A program made the translations under genes and the position numbers. Under the pieces are notes generated by a model that was given only the letters and a program-made list of their open reading frames with translations, made no database searches and was not told the DNA's origin. This document shows, in pieces, positions 42,353 to 52,294 of a stretch of DNA of 64,000 nucleotides (position 1 is the first letter of the stretch; each line of letters opens with the position of its first letter). The stretch lies in NCBI GenBank assembly GCA_046704745.1, contig JBJKRL010000024.1:178059-242058 (forward strand), read 5' to 3'. Source of the DNA: CAWGGS01 sp046704745. Lineage in GTDB: Bacteria > Desulfobacterota > Desulfobulbia > Desulfobulbales > Desulfocapsaceae.

Positions 42353-43003
42353 ATGCAATTTAAAGCCTCACTTTTTGATCTTGACGGGACACTTCTCAAC
42401 ACCTTGGACGATCTTGCCGATACAGCCAATTCAGCACTCGCGCAATTTGGCTATCCTCCACATGCAACTGAAAAATATAGGTATTTTGTCGGAGACGGTA
42501 TGCGAACGTTAATTGAGCGGATAGTGCCGACCAAAAGTTCCCAAGACGAAATAATCGCCTGCGAAGAGGTTTTCCAAAAGCTCTATGCGCAGCATTGGGC
42601 TGATAAGACTTGTCTGTATGACGGAATAGAAGAAATGCTTGCCGGTTTGCAAAATTTAGGGATGAAGCTAGCTATCTTGTCAAATAAACCGGATGAATTT
42701 ACACGGATGTGCGTGCAACGATATTTCCCGTCAGTGTATTTTTCCTGCGTCCGGGGACAACTCGATAAAATCCCCAAAAAACCTCATCCTCAAGGGGCGT
42801 TGATGATAGCACGGAAACTGGAGTTAGCTCCTGGAGCCATTTTGTATGTTGGTGATACGGCAACGGATATGAAGACAGGGAAGGGGGCTGGAATGACAAC
42901 GGCTGGTGTTTTATGGGGGTTTAGAGAGCTTGAGGAGCTTATACAGTGCGGGGCCGATTATATCGTTGGCCATCCGCGGGAGATTGTTGAAATATGTCAC
43001 TGA
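42353..43003 (+). CDS. gph: Phosphoglycolate phosphatase-like HAD hydrolase
   Basis: 216 aa. HAD motif I FDLDGTLLNTLDD, cap domain, motif II ILSNKP, motif III Lys in IPKKPHP, and motif IV YVGDTATDMKTGKGAGM. This is the Gph/PpaX subgroup, which removes phosphate from 2-phosphoglycolate or related small phosphates. TAGGGGGAAG precedes ATG 42353. It overlaps the DUF445 gene by ten bases. Confidence 0.88.
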   Translation: MQFKASLFDLDGTLLNTLDDLADTANSALAQFGYPPHATEKYRYFVGDGMRTLIERIVPTKSSQDEIIACEEVFQKLYAQHWADKTCLYDGIEEMLAGLQNLGMKLAILSNKPDEFTRMCVQRYFPSVYFSCVRGQLDKIPKKPHPQGALMIARKLELAPGAILYVGDTATDMKTGKGAGMTTAGVLWGFRELEELIQCGADYIVGHPREIVEICH

Positions 43004-44601
43004 ATCTTGCCAACTTTTCTCACTATATGAGTTTTGTCGCGCCTCCTTTTATCGGTGCGTTTATAGGTTATTTAACGAATAAAATTGCCATTCGTATGTT
43101 GTTTCGTCCTCTTAAAGCGTGGAGAATTTTGGGGATTAGAGTACCGATGACGCCCGGGGTCATACCGACAAAACGCCATACACTGGCTAGAAATATGGGG
43201 GAGATGGTGGGAGAGCATTTGCTGACCAGCGACGAGGTCGGCAAGGCATTGATGAAGGAAAAGTTCCAGAATCATCTCCTTCTTTTGATTAAAGAACGTA
43301 CAGGGGCTATTTTTCATCGTGATCTTGGTCCACTCCCTTCTCTTGTTCCGTCAAAATTTAGAAGCTATTTCGATGTTGCTGTACGTGCGGTTACCTATCA
43401 GATAAAATCAAGTGTCCATGCCTATATCAAATCTGAAGAATTTTCACAACGGGTTAAGACATCTATTGCCACTGAATATAAGCATTTGTTGACTAACGAG
43501 CTCAATACCGTATTCACTCTTGAAGAACGACAGGAAAGCTATACGTTTATAGAAAAAAGTCTATCAAGATTATTCGAAAATCCGGCGATGGACAAATGGG
43601 TGGCTGATTTTGTTTGTGAGAAAATAGCAACTGTCGTGAAAGAGGAAAGATCTCTTCATGATATACTACCTTCCACAAGTCAAGAGTTTCTGGTAACCAC
43701 GGTAGAAGAACAAGTTCCCCAGCTCCTGGAAAAACTTGCTGATATTTTGCAAGATGAAGAGGTCAGAAATGACATTGTCCAGGCAATCAGTCGATGGATA
43801 CAGGATTTTGTCGCAACACTTGGCCCGATGGCGGCCATGGTCGGCAATTTTTTAAACATGGAGACGGTCGAAGAAAAGATTCATGACTACCTGGTAGACA
43901 AGAAGCAAGATATAGCAAAGTGGCTGCAGAATGAAGAGGTGCGCAGAAAGGTTGCCGAGGCAATCGGCGAACGGTGTGTACATGCCTTGCATATGCCTTT
44001 GAGTGGTTTGATAAAAAACAACCAAGAGGAGACTGTTACCCAAATAAGCGATAAACTCAGCACCCAGATGGTGGCATTATTAAGAGAAAAAGAAACAACC
44101 CAAGCCTTGTCGCAAATGATTCGCGAAAATCTCGAGATCCATGTCCAAGCAGGTGCCATGCCGCTGGGTAAAATCATCGATGATCTTTTTGGTAGGAGAG
44201 GGAAGGAAAAATTGGGAAACTGGATGAAAGAAGAGGGTGTTGCTCTCTTGCGCTCAAAAGAAACCCTGGCTGCTATTGACGACATGTTGGAGGCAATGCT
44301 TATGGCCTTATTGGAAAAACCTGTCGGACGTCTGGCAAATATTCTACCCGCCGGGGTCAGGGATGGAATATATCTCTCCATCAGGAAAATGGCTTCATCA
44401 ATGTTGGCAAGCGAGGTTCCCGGACTTGTCGACTCTCTCAATATTAAGATGGTTGTCGCTGAAAAGGTGGATTCTCTTGATCTTTTAAAGCTTGAAAGGC
44501 TTTTGCTCTCCATCATGGAAGAGCAGTTCAAATACATTAATCTCTTCGGCGCCTTGCTGGGCTTTCTGATAGGTTGCGCCAACCTGGTGCTGCTTTTGTA
44601 G
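42994..44601 (+). CDS. DUF445 family membrane protein
   Basis: 535 aa. An N-terminal hydrophobic hairpin (FVAPPFIGAFIGYLTNKIAIRMLFRPL) is followed by GVIPTKRHTLARNMGEMVGEHLLT, the DUF445 hallmark. A long, charged helical region follows and a C-terminal membrane helix (LFGALLGFLIGCANLVLLL) closes it. Members are of unknown function and are thought to sit at the membrane. The start overlaps the end of gph, so the two genes are probably coupled. Confidence 0.88.
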   Translation: MSLNLANFSHYMSFVAPPFIGAFIGYLTNKIAIRMLFRPLKAWRILGIRVPMTPGVIPTKRHTLARNMGEMVGEHLLTSDEVGKALMKEKFQNHLLLLIKERTGAIFHRDLGPLPSLVPSKFRSYFDVAVRAVTYQIKSSVHAYIKSEEFSQRVKTSIATEYKHLLTNELNTVFTLEERQESYTFIEKSLSRLFENPAMDKWVADFVCEKIATVVKEERSLHDILPSTSQEFLVTTVEEQVPQLLEKLADILQDEEVRNDIVQAISRWIQDFVATLGPMAAMVGNFLNMETVEEKIHDYLVDKKQDIAKWLQNEEVRRKVAEAIGERCVHALHMPLSGLIKNNQEETVTQISDKLSTQMVALLREKETTQALSQMIRENLEIHVQAGAMPLGKIIDDLFGRRGKEKLGNWMKEEGVALLRSKETLAAIDDMLEAMLMALLEKPVGRLANILPAGVRDGIYLSIRKMASSMLASEVPGLVDSLNIKMVVAEKVDSLDLLKLERLLLSIMEEQFKYINLFGALLGFLIGCANLVLLL

Positions 44602-44712
44602 ATTGGCAAGACCGGGAACGGACAAATTCACTCATTTGAAAAATATCCGTCCCCGGGAAAGTATGAGATTACGGGTAAATTCTCATGCGATATGCAGTAC
44701 TACCCTAAGCAG

Positions 44713-46626
44713 TTATTTCTCTTCGTCTTTATCTATCTTTAATATCTTGTCGCCAGGCTGCAGGGAATCACCCTGTTTTGCCGATACCCCGGTAACGATT
44801 CCATCTATTTTGCTGAGAATCGGTGTCTGCATCTTCATGGCTTCCAGAATAGCGATGCGGTCACCAATAATGACCTCCTGTCCTTCCTTGACCGATATTT
44901 CGACGACGTTGCCGGAAAACGGTGAACGCATGTCACCGGCCATGGCCAGGTCCAAGATTTCTTCTTTGCTCAGCACAGGTGCCTTGCCTGGACCCCCGTT
45001 TGGTATCGTCGGCTCAAAATGGAAAATGTTCTGATGGTGGTCGACGTTCAGATAGACCAAAGTCTCACCGGTATCGATAACAGGCGATGGGCCTATTTCT
45101 ATCATATGTTCCTGGCCGTTGCAGTCCTGAAAATGAAGGACTTCTCCTATTTCAAATCCGCCTTGGCGGAAGAAAACGGCAGGGGGCAAAACAAAGACCT
45201 GACCATACTGCTCCTCAAATTTAATAAAATCGACCGCATCGTTTGGATGCTGCAGATAGAGGACCAATTGCTGGTCCGATGGTTCAATACCAATCTTTTC
45301 AGCCAAGGCATACCGCTCGTGGGCCAGGTCGATATCCTCGATCCCTTCAATGCCGCCTTCCACTTCAAGTACCTGCTGCCAGTTTTCTCCCAGAACCTTT
45401 TCATAGATCCACTCTTCCGGTTTATAGAACGGAAAAGGGCCGTACTTTCCGAGGAGGAGGTTTCTCAGATCACCCGAAGGGTTGCCGTATCGTTCGCCCC
45501 CTAATACATTGGAAACGGCGGTTGTCCACAGAATCTGGGATCCAGGAGTAACCGACCACCAATTGCCGAGTTCGCGTTGGACTCTTGGAAGTTCTTTATG
45601 TAGAATATCCGGCATCTTATCCAGGAATTTCCCTTTGGAAGCCTGTTCGAGGCTCGAACCCATGGCACCGCCCGGAAGCTTGTGGATCTGGACTGTCGGC
45701 TGAAATCCTTTTATCTGGGATTCAAAGTGCTCGTAATACTTCCGTTCGTCACGAATGATCTCAGATGTCTCAATAACCGCCTCCTCGTCTATACCGATGG
45801 CCGTATATCCCAGTTCGTTCAGAGTCTGAATAACGCTCAATACAGGTGGCGGCCCGTAAAAGCCGGTAAAGGATGAATCGCCGGCATCGACTATGGAGGC
45901 ACCGTTTATTACGGCTTCCGTGATTCTGCCGACATCATTGCCGTCGGTATTATGGCCGTGGTAGTGGATCGGAAGATCGGGAAATGATTCCTTGATGGCA
46001 TTGACCAGTTCTCCGATTCTTTTCGGTGTTCCGAGCCCGCCGTGATTCTTTATACAGAGAATGATGTCTTCGCCTGTAACCCCGACAATTTCCTTTACCT
46101 TGCCGACATAATATTCGTTGGTATGTTCTGGTCCGGTGGAGAAACAAATGCAGGGTTCGTTGATCTTGCCGGCTTTGGCGACCTCTTCGAACACGGCGCG
46201 CATATTATCTATATGATTCATGAAATCAAATGTTCGCCAAACATCGACATATTTGGCAAATTCACGCACCGTAAAACGAATGACATTTTGCGGATAAGGT
46301 CGATAACCAAAAAGATTGACGCCCCGACACAGGGTCTGAAACATCGTCTGTGGCATTTTTTCCCTTAAAACCTTTAATTTGGTGAAGGGATTGACCTGTT
46401 TCCGCATGATATCGACATGGACGGAGGCTCCTCCTGTTATCTCCAGGGAAAAATAACCGGCCTTTTCTCGTGCATAGGCTGCCTGCAGATCCGTATGGAG
46501 CAGAATTCGATTCTTGAAATCCGATTGCGAGAGATCGCGGGCCGTGTTGGTAATATAGTATCCCTTCGCTTGCCGGAGATTTTTTAAAACATCGGCTGTC
46601 GGCATACCGTGAATAATCCGTGTCAT
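44713..46626 (-). CDS. pycB: Biotin-dependent carboxyltransferase, pyruvate carboxylase subunit B-like
   Basis: 637 aa. An HMGL-type TIM barrel with GYFSLEITGGASVHVD, CRGVNLFGYRPYPQNVI, ILCIKNHGGLGTP (Lys expected to be carboxylated) and IHYHGHNTDGND (metal His pair), then a conserved carboxylase domain, then a biotinyl domain with Lys598 in EAMKMQTP. The usual TLRDAHQSLLATR motif is altered to TARDLSQSDFKNR, with RD kept and His replaced by Ser. With PycA it would carboxylate pyruvate to oxaloacetate; a 2-oxoglutarate or oxaloacetate-decarboxylase-type role cannot be excluded. Confidence 0.85.
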   Translation of the reverse strand: MTRIIHGMPTADVLKNLRQAKGYYITNTARDLSQSDFKNRILLHTDLQAAYAREKAGYFSLEITGGASVHVDIMRKQVNPFTKLKVLREKMPQTMFQTLCRGVNLFGYRPYPQNVIRFTVREFAKYVDVWRTFDFMNHIDNMRAVFEEVAKAGKINEPCICFSTGPEHTNEYYVGKVKEIVGVTGEDIILCIKNHGGLGTPKRIGELVNAIKESFPDLPIHYHGHNTDGNDVGRITEAVINGASIVDAGDSSFTGFYGPPPVLSVIQTLNELGYTAIGIDEEAVIETSEIIRDERKYYEHFESQIKGFQPTVQIHKLPGGAMGSSLEQASKGKFLDKMPDILHKELPRVQRELGNWWSVTPGSQILWTTAVSNVLGGERYGNPSGDLRNLLLGKYGPFPFYKPEEWIYEKVLGENWQQVLEVEGGIEGIEDIDLAHERYALAEKIGIEPSDQQLVLYLQHPNDAVDFIKFEEQYGQVFVLPPAVFFRQGGFEIGEVLHFQDCNGQEHMIEIGPSPVIDTGETLVYLNVDHHQNIFHFEPTIPNGGPGKAPVLSKEEILDLAMAGDMRSPFSGNVVEISVKEGQEVIIGDRIAILEAMKMQTPILSKIDGIVTGVSAKQGDSLQPGDKILKIDKDEEK

Positions 46627-46693
46627 AGTAAATCCTTATTGTGTTGCGATTGAGTACTGGCGCTTTCAATCAACATTGATGGTCGATTTTCTT

Positions 46694-48136
46694 TCATTCC
46701 GCATAAGGGTTGTGTCGCTGAAAATGAATTTCGGCAATAAATTTGGCAAGTTTCCCTACTTCACTGGAATGTTCATCATAGAGGAACAAATGTGGGTGTT
46801 TATCCAAATATGAAGTATCGAAGTTTCCTTCGATAAAGTCCTTATCGCGGGCGATGTTTTGATAAAACGGGATGGTGGTCTTTGGACCGGCAATGACGAA
46901 ATTCTCCAGACAGCGTTGCAACCTGCTCACTGTTTCCGTCCAGGTGAAACCGTGGACGGTCAGCTTCACCAGCAGAGAGTCGTAAACTTCCGGAATGACA
47001 TACCCCTGATAGACAAAACCATCAAGGCGGACACCAAAACCGCCGGTTGATCGATAGACAGACACTTTTTTGCCGCCTTCCGGCATAAAATTATTTTTCG
47101 GATCTTCTGCATTGATGCGTACTTCAATGGCATGTCCTCGCAACTGAACATCGTCCTGGGTGAAAGGCAGACGATTGCCGAAGGCCAGTTGTATCTGATT
47201 GCGAACGATGTCTATACCGGTGATCATTTCGGTAACGGTATGTTCTACCTGAACGCGGGTGTTGATCTCCATGAAATAATAATTAAAGTCATTGTCTATT
47301 AGAAATTCAACAGTACCTGCATTGATATAATTGGCCGCTTTGGCTGCCTTGACTGCTGTCGTACAAATCTTCTCAATAAGCATGTCGTTTAAGATCATGG
47401 AGGGTGCGATTTCAATCAATTTTTGATTGCGGCGTTGAATGGAGCAGTCCCGAGTGCCCAGGTGGACCGTATTCCCGTATTGATCGGCAAGAATTTGTAC
47501 TTCAACATGTTTAGGGTTAACTATAACCTTTTCCAGATAGACGGAATCATCGTTAAAGGCAGCCAGTGCTTCTGCTCGGGCAACAGGGATCTCGGCCTGC
47601 ATCTGTTTGTCCGATTCGATCATGCGGATTCCTCTGCCTCCGCCACCTGATGTCGCTTTAAGCATGATAGGATATTTGACTTTAGCGGCAAAGGCGAGAG
47701 CCGTTTCGATGCCTTCTTTGCCCTGGGGAAGATTGTCAGTTCCAGGAACCATTGGAATGCGTGCATCAGCCATGATTTTTCTGGCAATGACCTTATTGCC
47801 CAGATCAGAGATGGTTTTGGATGAGGGACCGATAAATACGAGGCCTGCTTTTTCACATGCCTTGGCAAAATACGGGTTCTCAGCCAGGAAACCATAGCCC
47901 GGGTGGATAGCGCAGCAACCCAATCGTTTTGCCGCTTTTATGACCTTCTCGATATTTAGGTAATCACAACGGGGGCCGTCTCCCAAGAGAACAGCTTCGT
48001 TGGCCATTCTGATATGCCGTGATTTTTGATCGGGTGTTTCATAGACGGCAACCGCATCGTAGTTCAGTTCCTGGATAGCACGTATCAATCGAATAGCGAT
48101 TTCTCCGCGATTGGCTACCAAAATTTTTTTCTTCAA
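46694..48136 (-). CDS. pycA: Biotin carboxylase subunit (pyruvate carboxylase subunit A)
   Basis: 480 aa. KKILVANRGEIAIRLIRA start, GCCAIHPGYGFLAENPYFAKAC, the ATP-grasp Gly-rich loop KATSGGGGRGIRMI, EKVIVNPKHVEVQILAD, GTRDCSIQRRNQKLIEIAPS and FMEINTRVQVEHTVTEMITGID. It carboxylates biotin with bicarbonate and ATP. It precedes pycB by 67 bases, and no accB lies nearby, favouring a two-subunit pyruvate (or oxoacid) carboxylase over acetyl-CoA carboxylase. Confidence 0.92.
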   Translation of the reverse strand: MKKKILVANRGEIAIRLIRAIQELNYDAVAVYETPDQKSRHIRMANEAVLLGDGPRCDYLNIEKVIKAAKRLGCCAIHPGYGFLAENPYFAKACEKAGLVFIGPSSKTISDLGNKVIARKIMADARIPMVPGTDNLPQGKEGIETALAFAAKVKYPIMLKATSGGGGRGIRMIESDKQMQAEIPVARAEALAAFNDDSVYLEKVIVNPKHVEVQILADQYGNTVHLGTRDCSIQRRNQKLIEIAPSMILNDMLIEKICTTAVKAAKAANYINAGTVEFLIDNDFNYYFMEINTRVQVEHTVTEMITGIDIVRNQIQLAFGNRLPFTQDDVQLRGHAIEVRINAEDPKNNFMPEGGKKVSVYRSTGGFGVRLDGFVYQGYVIPEVYDSLLVKLTVHGFTWTETVSRLQRCLENFVIAGPKTTIPFYQNIARDKDFIEGNFDTSYLDKHPHLFLYDEHSSEVGKLAKFIAEIHFQRHNPYAE

Positions 48137-49056
48137 TGGATCTCCTTTTGTAAATAAATATTGTTAAGACGCCGTAAGGACACAGGTATCTTGTATCTAT
48201 TTGGTTTAAAAATAGAAAAAGAAAAACCTCTGGGTGTTCCAGAGGAAATTGTAGTGAAGATACACAAGGTTGAAAAACTCACAATACATGAATCAAATTT
48301 ATTTAGCAAGTTAATCAATAAAATTTCTAAAAATTTTGGTCTCAGTTTTATCTGTAAATCTTACAGGGTTATAAAATTTTCTTTGTTCATTTCGTAAAAG
48401 CCGACTTGTCGACTGTTTGAAAATTAAGAAAATATTTTCTTTTTCTCGTTTGTTGAATACAGCGTTTTCTATTTAATTCGCTGGTAACAAGATTATTTTT
48501 TATAGAATAATTGTCTGTTGCCCATTTCTCGTTTGGGTGCAGATACGGGATAGGATAAAAATGGTATCATCCTGAAATTCAACATCCAAACAAGAATAAC
48601 TGAAATGAAGTGTAATGACTGTATCAGCACCTTCCGGTCTTCCGGATATATTTTCCAGATATCATAACAAAATATAGCAGGATATAGAGAGGGTTTCCCG
48701 TGCTGTTTTATAAAATTATTCATGTTTATTTGTAGTTATTCGGTTTTGCTCTAAATGGAGCGATAATTGCTAAGCCTTTATTGTCCATCAATGCAATTCA
48801 ATTACGCAAATATACCAGTAACACACCGCCTAAAGAGACCGGCCTGTTCATCGAACATTTTTTCGGATGGACAGGAATATTGTTGAAGCGGACCTCTCAT
48901 AGAGTTCTAGGAAAAGCATATGTAGTTCCTTGGTAATCTAAGGATAAACACACCACCGGAGATTCTTGTCAATACAGAAACCTTTATGGTCTTACATACT
49001 TTGTGGCTTTTAGGCTGACTCTATTATTCATAAACAACTACCTCGGGAGAGAAGCA
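48137..49056 (+). other. 0.9-kb AT-rich intergenic region upstream of pycA and the GH13 gene
   Basis: No gene can be supported. A minus-strand terminator hairpin lies at 48213-48245; the rest is AT-rich with no recognised RNA or protein. It should hold the divergent promoters of pycAB and the GH13 gene. Confidence 0.5.
48213..48245 (-). terminator. Intrinsic terminator in the pycA leader
   Basis: Read on the minus strand, CCTCTGGAACACCCAGAGG forms a 7-bp GC-rich stem followed by TTTTTCTTTTTC. It stands about 90 bases before the pycA start and points the same way, with no complete minus-strand gene upstream, so it is either an attenuator or the end of a small RNA. Confidence 0.75.
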
Positions 49057-50955
49057 ATGTATCAATCCTTTGGAGCGCGTGAGATCGATGATACAAAATG
49101 CACGTGTTTTAGGCTCTTTATCCCTGATAAGGAGCTTGATCCACGCCAATACGTAAGAGGCGGATCGCCTAATATTGCGACCATCCACGCAATAGGAGAT
49201 TTCCAGGAGCAACTGGATTCAACGAATTGGCTGCCGGATCAGAAATTCAAGCTAATAAAGTCTCAGTTTACCGATCCTGAGGACGGCATTACCAAGGGCT
49301 GGCTTTATGAGTTTAAGACGGATGTCCTTAGGGACGGTTTTTACCAATATAAATTTCATATCACCTACCAGAGCGGTAATACACGTATTATTTGTGATCC
49401 ATGCACACGATACGGCGGAATGAGCGACCAGAATTCGGGTTTTGTTATCGGTGGTCCCAAAATGCAGACACTCCCTCTTGCTCATCCCAGACCACTCGAG
49501 GAGCTTGTACTCTATGAAATTATGGTTGATGATTTTTCGGCAAATATCCGTGGCAATAAAGCTCCTCTGGCTGCTGTCCGAGATCAGATGGGATATCTCA
49601 AGCAACTGGGTATAACAGGTATTCAATTTATGCCTTTATGCCAATGGGTGGGGGACGGGTATAGCTGGGGATATGAGCCACAGGATTATTTCGCCGTTGC
49701 CTTTCGATACACACTCAATCCAGCTGATCCTACAGAAAAACTCTACATGTTAAAGCGTTTGGTTTCAGACTGTCATGATAGTGGAATCAGTGTGCTGTTT
49801 GACGGTGTCTTCGATCATGTTGCGTCGTCCGATTCACACACGGGATTCGGTTATCATTGGCTATGGGAAAACCCTTCTGATTCCCCTTATATAGGCAACT
49901 TTGCAGGTCATGCTTTCGGTGTTGATCTGGATTTTTCCAATGGGTGTGTTGAAGATTTTATCTTAGATGTTTGTCGTTACTGGGTGGAATTCTTTTCCAT
50001 CGACGGTATTCGTTTCGACTATACCATGGGTTTCTACGATCCGGAAAATAAAGGGAAGCTTGGTCTTCAAAGTCTCATAACACGGCTGCGTACGTGGCTT
50101 GATGACCAGGGTAAACAAACATTTCCTCTCATACTCGAACACGCATGGGAATATTCTTCCATTGATGTTGTCAACAAAGTTGGAGCCACAAGCTGTTGGC
50201 TTGATCCATTTCGCGGCCGAACCCGAGGATATCTCACTCGCCGTCATGTATCATCGGATATCATGCGCCTTTTGGACTCAGCACGCGATTTTGATCAAGG
50301 ACGAACACCGGTAACGTATATAGAAAACCATGACCATGAATCGTTTATGCTTAATGCCGGAAGCCGTGAAGAATGGTGGCGTACCCAACCGTATGCCATC
50401 GCTTTATTCACATCCTCCGGCGCTCCGATGATTCATAATGGGCAAGCGTTTGCCGAAATGTATCATATGCCTGAGTCAGACGACAATACAACTCCTTATG
50501 ATTGCCAAGATCCGGCGAAAAAACGAGTGGTTCCACGTCCTCTCTTATGGTCGCAGAGAAATGACACTCCGGGCTCTGTAATTTTTTCTCTTTATTGTAA
50601 ACTCATTGAAATGCGTCTTACTCATAAGGGACTTACCTCGCAAAACTTTCATCCGAGATTCTGGGATGAATCATACACAGAGCTTGACAGTGACGGTTTT
50701 GGAATTGATGAGAACCGTCAAATTGTCATTTATCACAGGTGGGGAGAATCAGTTGATGGTCGGCTTGAGAAGTTTTATATCGTTTTGAATTTTTCTATAT
50801 GGCCCCAGTGGGTCAAAGTGTCATTTCCGGAAAACGATGGATGGGTCGATCTTATTAGTGGATGGTGCCCGTCGGTTCAGTCGAATTGTTTAACATTTGA
50901 GATCGGTTCCAACTGGGGGCATGTGTTTTATAAAAAATATCCTGATTACCACTGA
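49057..50955 (+). CDS. GH13 family alpha-glucan enzyme
   Basis: 632 aa. An N-terminal beta-sandwich (~150 residues, CBM48-like) precedes a GH13 (beta/alpha)8 barrel. Region I is FDGVFDHVASSD; the nucleophile is Asp321 in SIDGIRFDYTMG; the acid/base is Glu361 (LEHAWE; Glu365 also possible); the transition-state Asp426 is in YIENHDHESF. The layout is close to branching enzyme, trehalohydrolase (TreZ) and pullulanase groups, but I cannot fix the specificity. ATG 49057 with GGGAGAG upstream is preferred. It stands alone, without other glycogen genes. Confidence 0.85.
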   Translation: MYQSFGAREIDDTKCTCFRLFIPDKELDPRQYVRGGSPNIATIHAIGDFQEQLDSTNWLPDQKFKLIKSQFTDPEDGITKGWLYEFKTDVLRDGFYQYKFHITYQSGNTRIICDPCTRYGGMSDQNSGFVIGGPKMQTLPLAHPRPLEELVLYEIMVDDFSANIRGNKAPLAAVRDQMGYLKQLGITGIQFMPLCQWVGDGYSWGYEPQDYFAVAFRYTLNPADPTEKLYMLKRLVSDCHDSGISVLFDGVFDHVASSDSHTGFGYHWLWENPSDSPYIGNFAGHAFGVDLDFSNGCVEDFILDVCRYWVEFFSIDGIRFDYTMGFYDPENKGKLGLQSLITRLRTWLDDQGKQTFPLILEHAWEYSSIDVVNKVGATSCWLDPFRGRTRGYLTRRHVSSDIMRLLDSARDFDQGRTPVTYIENHDHESFMLNAGSREEWWRTQPYAIALFTSSGAPMIHNGQAFAEMYHMPESDDNTTPYDCQDPAKKRVVPRPLLWSQRNDTPGSVIFSLYCKLIEMRLTHKGLTSQNFHPRFWDESYTELDSDGFGIDENRQIVIYHRWGESVDGRLEKFYIVLNFSIWPQWVKVSFPENDGWVDLISGWCPSVQSNCLTFEIGSNWGHVFYKKYPDYH

Positions 50956-51132
50956 AACTTGGCCAAAGGCAATAGGAGGGCGAGAGCTGTTCGGTTTTCT
51001 TGTCTCCGCAGCCTGGAGGGCGTAATCGTTGTCCCTATGAATGGGTTTATGGCGTCCCGAAAACCAACAGTTCTCTTCCTGGATCGGTACCTGAACATTG
51101 GTGGTAATCAATAAAAATATTAACAGGCTGCA

Positions 51133-51171
51133 GCAATTCAGTTTCGTTTCTTTCCAGCGAAACTGAATTGC
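51133..51171 (+). terminator. 14-bp perfect hairpin between convergent genes
   Basis: GCAATTCAGTTTCG (51133-51146) and CGAAACTGAATTGC (51158-51171) form a perfect stem with an 11-base loop between the convergent GH13 and MBL genes. T-runs are poor, so it may be a bidirectional 3' end structure. Confidence 0.55.
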
Positions 51172-51251
51172 GCTTAGGATTTTGTAATTCCCTTTTGCTT
51201 CCGGAATTGGACGAATCTTAAAATAAAAATGTAGTGCGTCTTTAACTGGCA

Positions 51252-52088
51252 TTACACTTCCAGGGTACTTCCGACAGTGCCGAAGAAAAATCTCTTCCCA
51301 AGCCTGGCATAAAGCATGGCGGCCTTCGGCAGGCCAGTGCAATGGGAGACACCGAGCCGCTCTATTTTATAGGTATCCATTACGCGCAGGGTTTCTTCAA
51401 ACTGCTCGTCGCTGGAAAAGCCGAGATGGGTGCCGCCTATAATGGCAAAAATCCGATCACGCCCTGTTTTTTCCAATGCACGCTCAATAATATTGATCAT
51501 CCCGGCGTGGGCGCAACCGAGAACAAGGACAAGACCCTTGTCTGTATCAATGATCAAGGAGAGGTCATCTTTTAAGGGATCGGGATGAATTATACCGCCG
51601 TCCGGGAGAAGTGCCGTCATATTGGGATCTCCTTTTTCAAAGACATTACGGCGTGGAATTTCCCCACTGAGAAAGATGGCGGGGCCGACTTGCGTGAAAT
51701 CACTTCTTAGATGAAAACGTGCTCCCAAGGATTCCAGATAGCTGCGACGATAGGGGATACCGACAAAATGCGCCCGTCCTCCGGATACCCAGGTCCTGTC
51801 GGAGAAGATGTCGGGGTGGGCGAATATTTCGGTCTCTCCCCTGAGTTGTAGAACTGCCGGCAGTCCGCCTGTGTGATCGTAGTGACCATGGCTTATCATA
51901 ATCGAGGTAACACTTTTCAAGTCCTTGTTCAATGCCAGGGAATTACGAATAATGCCGAATCCCTGTCCTGTATCAAAAAGATAGTTTCCATCTGCTGTTT
52001 CGACAAAACAAGAAAACCCGTGTTCTCCGATAACCCCGAAAGGAACACCAGCCGAGTTCTCACACAGTATGGTTAAACGTGTCGTCAT
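51252..52088 (-). CDS. Metallo-beta-lactamase-fold hydrolase (MptA/RFA-P synthase-like group)
   Basis: 278 aa. ISHGHYDHTGG is the zinc-binding HxHxDH motif; other metal ligands are likely in VLGCAHAGMINI and GGTHLGF, with SHCTG at the end. The N-terminal CENSAGVPFGVIGEHGFSCFVE is typical of the COG1237 group, annotated as 7,8-dihydropterin-6-methyl-4-(beta-D-ribofuranosyl)aminobenzene-phosphate synthase in archaea. A GGAGG site precedes ATG 52088. The bacterial substrate is unknown. Confidence 0.82.
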   Translation of the reverse strand: MTTRLTILCENSAGVPFGVIGEHGFSCFVETADGNYLFDTGQGFGIIRNSLALNKDLKSVTSIMISHGHYDHTGGLPAVLQLRGETEIFAHPDIFSDRTWVSGGRAHFVGIPYRRSYLESLGARFHLRSDFTQVGPAIFLSGEIPRRNVFEKGDPNMTALLPDGGIIHPDPLKDDLSLIIDTDKGLVLVLGCAHAGMINIIERALEKTGRDRIFAIIGGTHLGFSSDEQFEETLRVMDTYKIERLGVSHCTGLPKAAMLYARLGKRFFFGTVGSTLEV

Positions 52089-52294
52089 ACTACCTCCTTA
52101 TTACTATTTCTCACATAAATTTGTTGGTAAAACAAGTTGTTATAGTAATGGGTCTCCCCGTGTCAGTACCTGAACAGGAGTGGCAATTAGATTTGCCTAT
52201 AAGATTATCACATCATTTACCAGAAATGAAAAGAGTATCCGTTATCCCGTCAAGCAGAAGAAGTACAGGGAAATACGGTTGGAATTAAAGAAGG

